A DNA stretch of 64,000 nucleotides, from positions 310,001 to 374,000 of the forward strand of contig NZ_CP119145.1 of the NCBI RefSeq assembly GCF_029167625.1, given 5' to 3'. The translations under genes and the position numbers were made by a program. A model generated the notes under the pieces. The model did no database searches. It saw only the letters and a program-made list of their open reading frames with translations, and was not told where the DNA came from. How positions within the stretch are numbered: position 1 is the stretch's first letter; each line of letters starts with the position of its first letter. Below, one piece after another: positions 1 through 7,026 of the stretch. The DNA comes from Streptomyces sp. AM 4-1-1. GTDB lineage: Bacteria; Actinomycetota; Actinomycetes; Streptomycetales; Streptomycetaceae.

Positions 1-136
1 GCGATGAAACGGCATCTTCCGTCGCGGTGGCGACCAGGCCCTCCGAGTGGGACACCTCAGCACGGTTGCGGGGCCACGCCTGGGTAGGAACCCTCTCGCG
101 CGGGGAGTCAGCCTTCTCACGGAAGCGGGAGTCGTC

Positions 137-820
137 TTGTCTTTTGTCACCATCGGTCATCGCGGCGTCATGGGAGTCGAACCCGAGAACACACTGCGCT
201 CCTTCGTCCACGCGGAGCGCGCCGGGATGGACGCCATCGAGCTGGATCTGCATCTGAGCAAGGACGGGGCACTCGCCGTCATGCACGACGCCGACGTGGA
301 CCGTACGACCGACGGCACGGGGGCCGTCGCCGGGATGACCCTGGCCGAGTTGCGTGAGCTCGACGCCGGACAGGGCGAACGGGTTCCCGTCTTCGAGGAA
401 GTGCTCGACGCCGTCCGCTCCCCCGTGCAGGCGGAGATCAAGGACGTCGCGGCGGCGCGGGCGCTCGCGGAGGTGATCAGGCGGCGGGACCTCGCCGACC
501 GGATCGAGGTGTCGTCGTTCCACGACGAGGCGGTCGCCGAGATCGCACAACTGCTGCCCGACGTGCGGACCGTTCTCATCGCGAGCCGCTGGCGGGCGGA
601 CGTGGTGGACCGGGCCAAGGCCGTGGGCGCGGCGACGCTGGCGCTGAACATCCGCCGTCTCACGCTGGAGGTGGTCGAACAGGCGCATGGCGCGGGGCTG
701 AGGGTCATCGGCTGGGTGGTGAACACCCCGGAACACCTCCGGCTGGCGCGCGCCTTCGAGCTGGACGGGGCGACCACCGACTTCCCCGAGATCCGCCGGG
801 CGGGCCGCTTCACCGCCTGA
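137..820 (+). CDS. glycerophosphodiester phosphodiesterase family protein
   Basis: Cytoplasmic GDPD-family hydrolase of about 227 residues, expected to split glycerophosphodiesters into glycerol 3-phosphate and an alcohol. Visible family motifs are the N-terminal GHRG followed by PENT, the metal-binding MHDADVDRTTDG segment, and EIKD, which carries the catalytic Glu-x-Lys. The protein then ends in the usual TIM-barrel C terminus. No signal peptide is seen, so an intracellular role is inferred. The start chosen is TTG at 137 because GGGAG lies 5 nt upstream and it places GHRG at residue 6, as is normal in this family. An upstream in-frame ATG at 47 would add about 30 residues that do not look like GDPD. 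It is convergent with the downstream acetyltransferase gene. Confidence 0.85.
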   Translation: MSFVTIGHRGVMGVEPENTLRSFVHAERAGMDAIELDLHLSKDGALAVMHDADVDRTTDGTGAVAGMTLAELRELDAGQGERVPVFEEVLDAVRSPVQAEIKDVAAARALAEVIRRRDLADRIEVSSFHDEAVAEIAQLLPDVRTVLIASRWRADVVDRAKAVGAATLALNIRRLTLEVVEQAHGAGLRVIGWVVNTPEHLRLARAFELDGATTDFPEIRRAGRFTA

Positions 821-870
821 GGCGGCCGGAGAAACGGGGGCGGGATGGCGTCACCCCCGGCGAAGGGGAC

Positions 871-937
871 GGAGGCGATCGCGTCCGAGGGGCGTCCCCG
901 GTCCGCGGAGGCGGTCGCGTCCGAGGGGCGTCCCCGG
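871..937. repeat. 36-bp direct tandem repeat between convergent genes
   Basis: A 36-bp unit beginning GGAGGCGATCGCGTCC (871-906) is followed directly by a second copy (907-937) that matches over 31 bases except for one A/G change. Each copy contains GGGGCGTCCCC, a short self-complementary core. It lies in the 227-bp gap between the convergent glycerophosphodiesterase and acetyltransferase genes, where transcription from both sides should end. A terminator role is inferred only. Confidence 0.6.
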
Positions 938-1047
938 GCAGGTGGCGTGCCTGTGAGCGCAGACGTACGGGTGCGAGGCCGGCGGGTGGAACGTGCCGGC
1001 ACGGCTCGGCCGGTCGCGTCACCGGGCCCGTGGCCGACGGACGGCCG

Positions 1048-1605
1048 TCAGCCCTGACCCAGATCCTTGACCAGGAGCTCGAAGGCGAGATCGTCGCGTC
1101 GCGGAATACCGAAACGCTCGTCGCCGTACGGGAAGGGGCTCATCCTTCCCGTACGGCGGTAGCCACGCCGCTCGTACCAGGCGATCAGCTCCTCGCGGAC
1201 CGAGATGACGGTCATCTGCATCTCGGACACCCCCCAGTCCTCCCTGGCCGAGCGCTCGGCCTCCGCGATCGTCAGCTTGCCGAGTCCTGCGCCCTGGAGA
1301 CCGGGGCGGACCGCGAACATTCCGAAGTAGGCGGCCTCACCCCGGTGTTCCAGGTGGCAGCAGGCGACCATGGCGCCGTCCCGTTCGACCACGAGCACGC
1401 GGCTGCCGGGCGCGGACAGTGTCGCGCGCACCCCGTCCGGGTCGGTGCGCTGTCCCTCCAGGATGTCCGCCTCGGTGGTCCAGCCGGCGCGGCTGGAATC
1501 CCCGCGGTACGCCGATTCGATCAGCGCCACGAGTTCGGGCACATCGGCGTCCGTCGCGTCGCGGAACGCGGTTCGGCCGGTCTCCCGGGGCAGTGCGGTG
1601 TCCAT
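1048..1605 (-). CDS. GNAT family N-acetyltransferase
   Basis: 185-residue acetyltransferase predicted to move an acetyl group from acetyl-CoA to an unidentified amine. The GNAT fold is shown by the acetyl-CoA-binding segment FAVRPGLQGAGLGKLTIAEAE (around residues 97-117, the Q/RxxGxG/A type) and by WYERRGYRRTGR near the C terminus. The ATG at 1605 follows GGAGAG by a good spacer. The reading frame stays open far upstream, but that extension is Arg/Pro-rich and not protein-like. The gene is divergent from the VOC gene, with a 20-bp perfect palindrome in the 107-bp gap. The substrate cannot be told from sequence. Confidence 0.85.
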   Translation of the reverse strand: MDTALPRETGRTAFRDATDADVPELVALIESAYRGDSSRAGWTTEADILEGQRTDPDGVRATLSAPGSRVLVVERDGAMVACCHLEHRGEAAYFGMFAVRPGLQGAGLGKLTIAEAERSAREDWGVSEMQMTVISVREELIAWYERRGYRRTGRMSPFPYGDERFGIPRRDDLAFELLVKDLGQG

Positions 1606-1691
1606 GGGGAACTCTCCGTTCTTCCGCCGCGGCCTCCCGCGGCGCGTGGTCCGTCGCACCGTGGCTCGTTTCGGCCGGCCCCGGCGCGGGC

Positions 1692-1711
1692 CCAGGACAC
1701 TAGTGTCCTGG
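1692..1711. promoter_or_regulatory. 20-bp perfect palindrome over a leaderless promoter
   Basis: CCAGGACACTAGTGTCCTGG is a perfect inverted repeat that ends one base before the ATG of the VOC gene at 1713. The embedded TAGTGT (1701-1706) is a Streptomyces-like -10 box 6 nt before that ATG, so the transcript is probably leaderless and the palindrome covers the promoter itself. It also lies 87 bp upstream of the divergent GNAT gene. Binding of a dimeric repressor is inferred. No regulator gene lies next to it. Confidence 0.7.
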
Positions 1712-1712
1712 C

Positions 1713-2099
1713 ATGGTTCATGTACTGAGCAGTCGCGTCCTGCTGCGTCCGACCGATCCCGAACGATCGCGGGCATTCTACGGAGAGGCCCTGGGTCTGC
1801 CGGTCTACCGGGAGTTCGGCACCGGTCCCGAGCGGGGCACGGTGTACTTCCTGGGCGGCGGCTTCCTGGAGGTCTCCGGCCGATCGGCCGAGCCGCCCGC
1901 GCCCGGCACGGAGCTGTGGCTCCAGGTCGCGGACGTACGGGCGGCGCACGAGGAACTGGGGGCCCAGGGCGTGCCGGTCCTCCGTGCGCCGGTGCGTGAG
2001 CCGTGGGGGCTGATCGAGATGTGGATCGCGGATCCGGACGGAGTGCGCCTGGCGGTGGTGGAGGTACCCGCCGACCATCCGCTGCGCCACCGGCCCTGA
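1713..2099 (+). CDS. VOC family (glyoxalase/bleomycin-resistance fold) protein
   Basis: 128-residue single-domain VOC protein with paired beta-alpha-beta-beta-beta modules. It opens with the characteristic pattern SRVLLRPTDPERSRAFYGEALGLPVYREFG, and the second module ends in WGLIEMWIADPDGVRLAVVEVP. Such proteins are metal-dependent lyases, dioxygenases or ligand-binding resistance proteins, and nothing here fixes the substrate. No Shine-Dalgarno sequence precedes the ATG. A -10-like TAGTGT sits 6 nt upstream, so leaderless translation is inferred. The start overlaps a perfect palindrome, which suggests tight local repression. Confidence 0.8.
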   Translation: MVHVLSSRVLLRPTDPERSRAFYGEALGLPVYREFGTGPERGTVYFLGGGFLEVSGRSAEPPAPGTELWLQVADVRAAHEELGAQGVPVLRAPVREPWGLIEMWIADPDGVRLAVVEVPADHPLRHRP

Positions 2100-2380
2100 A
2101 CCCCGCGCCCGTCGGCCCCGGCCCCCCGCGCCACCGGTCCCGCACGGGCCTGGACGGGCCTGGACGGGGCCGGACGGGCCCGCCGGGCGTCCTGGGGTGC
2201 CGCGCCGCGCCCCGGCGGCAGACCGGACCACATCGCACGCCCCCCGTGCCCCTCCGTGTGTCACGTGCGCTCCCGGCGTACCCCCGCCGTACACGTGTGC
2301 GCCGCGTACGTCCCCCGGGGTCCGGGCATCGAACTGGTCGAGGTTGTCGGCGACGTACGTCCGACGGTGGGGGGTGCGTT

Positions 2381-3004
2381 GTGCATGGTTCGGCCATGTC
2401 CGGCTGGTTGCTGATGGCGTTGTGCGCCGCGACGGGGGCGTACTGCCTGCTGCGGGCGCGGTGCGAGGCGGCGGAGGAGCGCCGGACGGCTCGCGCGGAG
2501 GCGCTGATGGGCTTCGGCATGGCCGCGATGGCGTTACCCGCGGCGGTCGTGCCCCCGCCGGCCTGGGCATGGGTGGCGTACGCGGTGCTGTTCGGCGCGG
2601 CCGCGCTGCGCGCGCTGCGGACCGCACGGCGGGGCGGGCACCATCTGCACCATCTGGTCGGCTCGCTGGCGATGGTCTACATGGCGCTGACGATGGCGCC
2701 GGGCATCGGCGGGGCCGGGCACGGTGCGGGTGGTGCGCACGCCGGTCACGGCTCCGGGGCGGTCGCGCCGACGGCGGGCGGTATACCGCTGCTGACCGGT
2801 CTGCTGCTCGTCTACTACGCCGTCTACGTGCTCCGCTCGGGGGCCCGGCTGATACCGGCCGGCGCCCCGGGGGCGGAGGCCGGCGGCGGTGCGGGGGCCG
2901 GGAGGGGGAACGGGTGGGGCGCCTGGGGCGCCCGTCCCGAACTCGTCCCCGCCTGCCGGCTGACGATGGGCATCGGGATGCTGGCGATGCTGCTGCCGCT
3001 GTGA
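2381..3004 (+). CDS. DUF5134 domain membrane protein
   Basis: 207-residue integral membrane protein of the actinobacterial DUF5134 family, function unknown. It shows about five hydrophobic segments, beginning SGWLLMALCAATGAYCLL and ending GIGMLAMLLPL. A His/Gly-rich loop (GAGHGAGGAHAGHGSG) lies in the middle and could bind metal, but this is not established. The GTG at 2381 is chosen because a G-rich Shine-Dalgarno-like run precedes it and close relatives begin with an MHG-x-x-SGW type N terminus. ATG at 2396 is the alternative. A TTA leucine codon lies at 2534-2536, rare in Streptomyces and a possible point of bldA control. The 280-bp gap upstream (2100-2380) holds only short GC-rich direct repeats of TGGACGGGCC near 2148-2182. 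Confidence 0.75.
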   Translation: MHGSAMSGWLLMALCAATGAYCLLRARCEAAEERRTARAEALMGFGMAAMALPAAVVPPPAWAWVAYAVLFGAAALRALRTARRGGHHLHHLVGSLAMVYMALTMAPGIGGAGHGAGGAHAGHGSGAVAPTAGGIPLLTGLLLVYYAVYVLRSGARLIPAGAPGAEAGGGAGAGRGNGWGAWGARPELVPACRLTMGIGMLAMLLPL

Positions 3005-3166
3005 GCGCGGTCGCGGAATGCGGCGCGGCGACGGGGACGCCTGGCGGGCTGAGCTGCGGCGGCCCGTGCGGCGGGCGGCTCGCGGGAAACGCCACAGCGA
3101 CGTGGCGTACGTCACTTGCCGGGCGCAGCCGTACCAGCGGGGCCACACCCCTCATAGGCTGACGGC

Positions 3167-4102
3167 ATGTTGGTCTCCCTCGCGCTGCTGCTGCTCGGCG
3201 CACTGGCCGCCGTCGTGACCCCACGGCTCATGGCGCGGGCCCAGTGGCCGGAGCGCGAGCCCGTGGTGGCGCTGTGGGTGTGGCAGTGCGTGGTGGCAGG
3301 GGTACTGCTGTCGTTCGGCCTCTCCATGACGTTCAGCGCCTCGGCCGCCTGGCAGGAGGTGCGCGGCCAGGTCTTCGCTCCCGCGCCGCGCGCCGTCGTC
3401 GAGGCGTACGCCCTGGCCGCGTACGGGCCGTGGTCGGCCGTGATCGCCGTGCTGCTGGCCCTCGGCGGTGTGTGGACCGCCGCGATGCTGACCCGGGAGA
3501 TCCGGCGCGCCCGGGTACGGCGCAGGCGCAGCCGGGCGGAGCTGCTGGTGCGTTCTCCGCTGCTGCCCGGTGAGGAGCCGGGCGCGGGCCGGCTCGTCGT
3601 CCTGGAGGGCGAACGCCCCGATGCCTGGTGGCTGCCCGGCGCCGCGCCCCGGCTGGTCATCACGACGGCGGCACTGGGTCGTCTCAAGGGCCGCCAGCTG
3701 GACGCGGTCCTGGCGCACGAGCAGGGCCACGCGCAGGCCAGGCACGACTGGCTGCTGCACTGTTCCGGCGCGCTGGCCGCGGGTTTTCCGCAGGTGCCGG
3801 TGTTCGCCGCGTTCCGTGACGAGATGCACCGGCTCGTCGAACTGGCCGCCGACGACATGGCGTCGCGCCGCTTCGGCCGGCTGACCACCGCGCTGGCGCT
3901 GGTCGGACTCAACGAGGACCGGGGCGTGTTCGGCCCCTGCCCGGCCCCGGGCGCACAACTACCGCTGCGGGTGAACCGGTTGCTCGCTCCGGTGAACCGG
4001 CTCACGGCGGGCCGTCGGCTGCGGCTCACCGCGGCAGCCGCCCTGGTGCCGGTCGTCCCCCTGCTGGTCGCCTTCGTTCCGGGACTCAGCGCACTGAGCT
4101 GA
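3167..4102 (+). CDS. M56 family membrane metallopeptidase
   Basis: 311-residue integral membrane zinc protease of the BlaR1/M56 type. Hydrophobic helices occupy about residues 1-20, 35-58 and 88-108, followed by an Arg-rich cytoplasmic loop and a catalytic segment with HEQGH at 184-188. A downstream LVELAADD supplies the probable third zinc ligand, and a C-terminal helix runs near 285-305. Members often act in regulatory proteolysis next to a BlaI-type repressor. No BlaI gene is adjacent here, so the target is unknown. The ATG is preceded by TAGGCT 6 nt upstream and no Shine-Dalgarno sequence, so a leaderless transcript is likely. Confidence 0.85.
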   Translation: MLVSLALLLLGALAAVVTPRLMARAQWPEREPVVALWVWQCVVAGVLLSFGLSMTFSASAAWQEVRGQVFAPAPRAVVEAYALAAYGPWSAVIAVLLALGGVWTAAMLTREIRRARVRRRRSRAELLVRSPLLPGEEPGAGRLVVLEGERPDAWWLPGAAPRLVITTAALGRLKGRQLDAVLAHEQGHAQARHDWLLHCSGALAAGFPQVPVFAAFRDEMHRLVELAADDMASRRFGRLTTALALVGLNEDRGVFGPCPAPGAQLPLRVNRLLAPVNRLTAGRRLRLTAAAALVPVVPLLVAFVPGLSALS

Positions 4103-4370
4103 GGGCAGCTGTCCCGTTCTCCCTGATGGGGCGGCTCTCTCAGGGCCACTCGTCCTGGTGCGCGCCGGGCTCACCGCCCCGGCACGCGCCGCTGGTGCCG
4201 GCCCCGGCCACCGACCGCTCCCGGTGGGTCCGTTTCCCGCTTCGCGGCCCGCGGCACCGGCCCGCAGGCACCGGCCACCGCTCACCGGCCCCCGCGGATC
4301 TACCCCGATCCACACCGATCCGGGCGGAAGATCCTGCCCGGACGCCGCGCCCATCCGCGAGGATCGTCCT

Positions 4371-5069
4371 ATGCACTCCCCCACGCTCTCCCCGCCGGAC
4401 CGTGCGACCCCGCCCCCGGCGGGCCTCCGGACGGGCGCCGTCTGCGCCTTCCTCGCGGTGGCACTCACGGTCCTGGTCACCGCGCGCTGGTCGCCGCTGA
4501 TGTCACTGGACCGTACGGTCGCCGACGCCCTGCACCGCCGGGCGGTGGCGGAACCCGGTCTCGTCGGGGTCAGCCGGGTGCTGACGGACTGGGTGTGGGA
4601 CCCCTGGACCATGCGCGCGCTGATCGCGGTCGCGGTGATCGCCCTGTGGAGGGGCGGTGCCCGTGTGCTCGCCCTCTGGGTGGCGGTGACGAGCGCGCTC
4701 GCCGCCGTCGTCCAGCAGGGGCTGAAGTCCGCTGTCGGCCGGGACCGTCCGCGGTGGCCGGACCCGGTGGACTCCGCGCACTACGCGGCCTTCCCCTCCG
4801 GGCACGCCATGACCGCGGCGGTCAGCTGCGGGCTGCTGCTGTGGCTGCTGCGCCGCCACGCGGTGACACCGCCGGTGTGGCGGGCCGCGGCTGTGGCCGC
4901 CGCGGTCTCGGTGGCCGGGGTGGGGGCGACCCGGGTGTACCTGGGGGTGCACTGGATGAGCGATGTGCTGGGCGGCTGGCTGCTGGGAGCGGCGCTGGTG
5001 GCGTTCTCGGTCGCGGCCCACGCCAGGTACACCTCGGACGGACGGGCCCTGTTGCCGCCCCGCTCCTGA
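4371..5069 (+). CDS. PAP2-family phosphatase, membrane-bound
   Basis: 232-residue multi-pass membrane phosphatase. All three PAP2 signature motifs are present: K119-x6-RxRP as KSAVGRDRPRWP, PSGH at 142-145 (catalytic His), and RVYLGVHWMSD around 188-198 with nucleophile His194. Expected substrates are lipid phosphates such as undecaprenyl diphosphate or phosphatidate, acting at the outer membrane face; the specific one is not determined. The ATG at 4371 follows GAGGA by 8 nt. Longer in-frame starts give a Pro/Arg-rich extension with no family similarity. The HAD gene follows after 18 bp and may be cotranscribed. Confidence 0.88.
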   Translation: MHSPTLSPPDRATPPPAGLRTGAVCAFLAVALTVLVTARWSPLMSLDRTVADALHRRAVAEPGLVGVSRVLTDWVWDPWTMRALIAVAVIALWRGGARVLALWVAVTSALAAVVQQGLKSAVGRDRPRWPDPVDSAHYAAFPSGHAMTAAVSCGLLLWLLRRHAVTPPVWRAAAVAAAVSVAGVGATRVYLGVHWMSDVLGGWLLGAALVAFSVAAHARYTSDGRALLPPRS

Positions 5070-5087
5070 GGAGGGCAGGATCGCCGC

Positions 5088-5795
5088 ATGGCGGTCAAAG
5101 GCGCGCTCTTCGACTTCTCCGGGACCCTGTTCCGCATCGAATCGGTCGAGTCCTGGCTGCGGGCGGCGCTCAGGGAGCGGGGGCTGGTGCTCGACCCGGC
5201 GGACTTCGCCCGGTACACCGCGCGGCTGACGGCCGCGGGCGCTCTGCCCGGCGGGCCGCCGCCGCGACGGGTTCCCCCACGGCTCGCCCCGGCCTGGGAG
5301 GTCCGGGACGAGAGCGCGGAGCTTCACCGGGCCGTGTACACGGGGCTGGCCAGGGAGGCCGGGCTGCCCGATCCGGGGCTGTACGACGCGCTGTACGAAC
5401 GCCACAGGTCGCCCGCCGCGTGGACGCCCTACCCCGACGCCGCCGAGGTCCTGGCCGGGCTGCGCCGCGCCGGTGTCCGGGTCGGTGTGGTCAGCAACAT
5501 CGGCTGGGATCTGCGCCCGGTGCTCCGCGCGCATGGACTGGACCCGCTGATCGACGCCTACGTCCTGTCGTACGAACACGGGGTCCAGAAGCCCGATCCG
5601 CGCGTCTTCCGCACCGCGTGCTCGCTGCTGGGCCTCGCTCCGGCGGACGTGGTGATGGTGGGCGACGACCGTCGCGCGGACGGCGGCGCGGCGAAACTGG
5701 GCTGTGCGGTGCGCTTCGTGGACCATCTGCCGGTGGCCGAACGGCCGGACGGACTGCGGTCCCTCGGTCTGGTGAGGACGGACGAACCCATGTGA
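5088..5795 (+). CDS. HAD-superfamily hydrolase with DxS catalytic motif
   Basis: 235-residue HAD subfamily IA-like hydrolase. Motif I is FDFSGTLF, so the nucleophile Asp9 is present but the usual second Asp (general acid/base) is Ser11. Motif II is VSNIGWD, motif III is the Lys in HGVQKPDPRVF, and motif IV is MVGDDRRADGGAAKLG. The cap domain lies between about residues 17 and 110. The Ser at D+2 is known in some actinobacterial members and may weaken ordinary phosphatase chemistry. The substrate is unknown. It begins 18 bp after the PAP2 gene. Confidence 0.82.
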   Translation: MAVKGALFDFSGTLFRIESVESWLRAALRERGLVLDPADFARYTARLTAAGALPGGPPPRRVPPRLAPAWEVRDESAELHRAVYTGLAREAGLPDPGLYDALYERHRSPAAWTPYPDAAEVLAGLRRAGVRVGVVSNIGWDLRPVLRAHGLDPLIDAYVLSYEHGVQKPDPRVFRTACSLLGLAPADVVMVGDDRRADGGAAKLGCAVRFVDHLPVAERPDGLRSLGLVRTDEPM

Positions 5796-5864
5796 GGGAT
5801 GTGTGAGCGATATCCCGTCGCAGCGGGGGTGGGATTGCCGCGCCGGGGCCGTAGCCTGGTCCGT

Positions 5865-6044
5865 ATGTCCTCTTCTCCGCCCTCGTCCGGTTCCGTGCGT
5901 TCCGCCACCGTGGTCAATGAGGAGATTCGCGATCTGTGGCAGCACGCCGACGGCTCTCTGTCCCCCGAGGACGAGGCCGAGTACCAGCGCCTGCTCGTCG
6001 AGTGGGCCGCGGTGACCGGTTCGAGCGACAGGTCGGCAGCCTGA
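5865..6044 (+). CDS. small conserved hypothetical protein
   Basis: 59-residue acidic protein beginning MSSSPPSSGSVRSATVVNEEI and ending in SSDRSAA. The middle (VNEEIRDLWQHADGSLSPEDEAEYQRLLVEWAAV) is a predicted amphipathic helix pair. No catalytic motif is visible. Small proteins of this form are common in Streptomyces, but the function is not known. A TAGCCT -10-like box ends 7 nt before the ATG and no Shine-Dalgarno sequence is seen, which suggests leaderless expression. A possible upstream in-frame start in the HAD-gene spacer was rejected for that reason. It is followed 45 bp later by another small gene. Confidence 0.65.
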   Translation: MSSSPPSSGSVRSATVVNEEIRDLWQHADGSLSPEDEAEYQRLLVEWAAVTGSSDRSAA

Positions 6045-6089
6045 GCCGGTCCCACGGCCCGGACAGCGGATCTGGCGCACCATGGAGAC

Positions 6090-6314
6090 ATGGCTACTCC
6101 CCCGATCGTGATATCCCGCCCGTCCCCCTCGGGTGGCCGACGCGTCACCGTGCAGCGCGACGGACGCGTCCAGATCCTGGGCCTCGCCCATTCCGACCAT
6201 GATGTGATCGTGTTCCTGGCGACCGCGGGGCTCGACGACCCCGAGCGGGTCCTGGACAGTCCCGAGTGGACGGAGTGGCGCGGCGGCCGGGCGCACCGGT
6301 ACGAGGCGGCCTGA
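6090..6314 (+). CDS. small conserved hypothetical protein
   Basis: 74-residue protein beginning MATPPIVISRPSPSGGRRVTV. Its second half (DHDVIVFLATAGLDDPERVLDSPEWTEWRGGRAHRYEAA) looks like a compact alpha/beta fold, and no motif suggests catalysis. Codon use is typical of real Streptomyces genes. It follows the 59-residue small protein on the same strand and may be cotranscribed. Function unknown. Confidence 0.6.
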   Translation: MATPPIVISRPSPSGGRRVTVQRDGRVQILGLAHSDHDVIVFLATAGLDDPERVLDSPEWTEWRGGRAHRYEAA

Positions 6315-6362
6315 TCACCGATGGCCCCCGGCGCGGCTGACCGGCCGTGCGGAAGCGGCCGG

Positions 6363-6497
6363 AGTACGTACGGCGGTACGGGACGCGGCCAGGTACGGGC
6401 GGCGGTACGGGACGCGGCCAGGTACGGACGGCGGTACGGGACGCGGCCAGGTACGGACGGCGGTACGGGACGCGGCCAGGTACGGACGGCGGTACGG
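6363..6497. repeat. 29-bp tandem repeat, about 4.7 copies
   Basis: A 29-bp unit beginning GGTACGGACGGCGGTACGGG and ending ACGCGGCCA is repeated head to tail. A diverged copy occupies 6363-6391, full copies lie at 6392-6420, 6421-6449 and 6450-6478, and a partial copy at 6479-6497. Copies differ at one or two positions. It fills the 201-bp gap between the convergent small hypothetical gene and the ArsR gene. There are no unique spacers, so it is a minisatellite and not a CRISPR array. Confidence 0.95.
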
Positions 6498-6515
6498 ACC
6501 GTACGGCGTCACCGG

Positions 6516-6896
6516 TCAGCCGCGGTCGATCCGCCCGGCCTGGCGCTCGACCGCATCGAGAACGCTGTCCAGCAGTCCGGGGAAGAGGGCGTCCAGGTCG
6601 TGTCTGCGAAGCCCGTTCATCTTGGCGGTCCCCCGGTAGGTCTGCCGGATGACGCCGCTCTCGCGCAGCACCCGGAAGTGGTGCGTGGTCGTCGACTTCG
6701 ACACCGTGAGCCCGAAACAGGAACAGCTCAGCTCACCCTCGGCGAGGGCCAGTTCCCGGACCACGAGCAGTCGTGTCGGGTCGGACAGCGCGTGGAGCAC
6801 GTCCTCGATCCTGATGTCGCCGCGGTCGGGGTGCGCGAGCGCGCGAGCGCCGGTCGCCGGGGCCGCACCGTCAGCGGCGGCGGGTGCGAGGGTCAC
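6516..6896 (-). CDS. ArsR-family winged-helix transcriptional regulator
   Basis: 126-residue dimeric repressor of the ArsR/SmtB fold. Helix 1 carries VLHALSDPTRLLVVRELAL, and the recognition region is SCFGLTVSKSTTTHHFRVLRESGVI, followed by the wing. A Cys-x-Cys pair (SCSCFG) just before the recognition helix could sense thiol state or metal, which is inferred. GTG at 6896 is chosen because AAGTGGAG lies 5 nt upstream. A longer GTG start at 6950 would put half of the operator inside the coding region. The gene is divergent from the flavin oxidoreductase gene and very likely controls it and itself through the paired sites at 6923-6978. Confidence 0.88.
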   Translation of the reverse strand: MTLAPAAADGAAPATGARALAHPDRGDIRIEDVLHALSDPTRLLVVRELALAEGELSCSCFGLTVSKSTTTHHFRVLRESGVIRQTYRGTAKMNGLRRHDLDALFPGLLDSVLDAVERQAGRIDRG

Positions 6897-6922
6897 GGTG
6901 ACTCCACTTCGTCCGGGCCCCG

Positions 6923-6978
6923 TTGTACGAGAACCATCGTAGTTTGACACTTAGCGTACTACGAGGTCTATCGTACAA
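6923..6978. promoter_or_regulatory. paired ArsR-type operator, 56-bp symmetric array
   Basis: TTGTACGA (6923-6930) pairs with TCGTACAA (6971-6978), and TCGTAGT (6937-6943) pairs with ACTACGA (6958-6964). All share one dyad axis at 6950/6951. Each half reads as an 8-6-8 imperfect palindrome (TTGTACGA-N6-TCGTAGTT type), the size bound by an ArsR dimer. One site therefore faces each divergent gene. Binding by the adjacent ArsR protein is inferred. Confidence 0.8.
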
Positions 6979-7026
6979 GACGGGGCGGCAGCTCCCTGCC
7001 CTCCCCCGCACGAGAATGGAGCCCCC

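Noticed and set aside
1..136. coding region upstream of the glycerophosphodiesterase
   Set aside because: Short frames there have no family similarity or ribosome-binding site. Only a possible leader or promoter is present.
6363..6497. CRISPR array
   Set aside because: The 29-bp repeats are directly adjacent, with no unique spacers, and no cas genes are present.
6516..6950. ArsR start at GTG 6950
   Set aside because: It lacks a Shine-Dalgarno sequence and would place half of the symmetric operator inside the gene. GTG 6896 has GGAG at the right distance.
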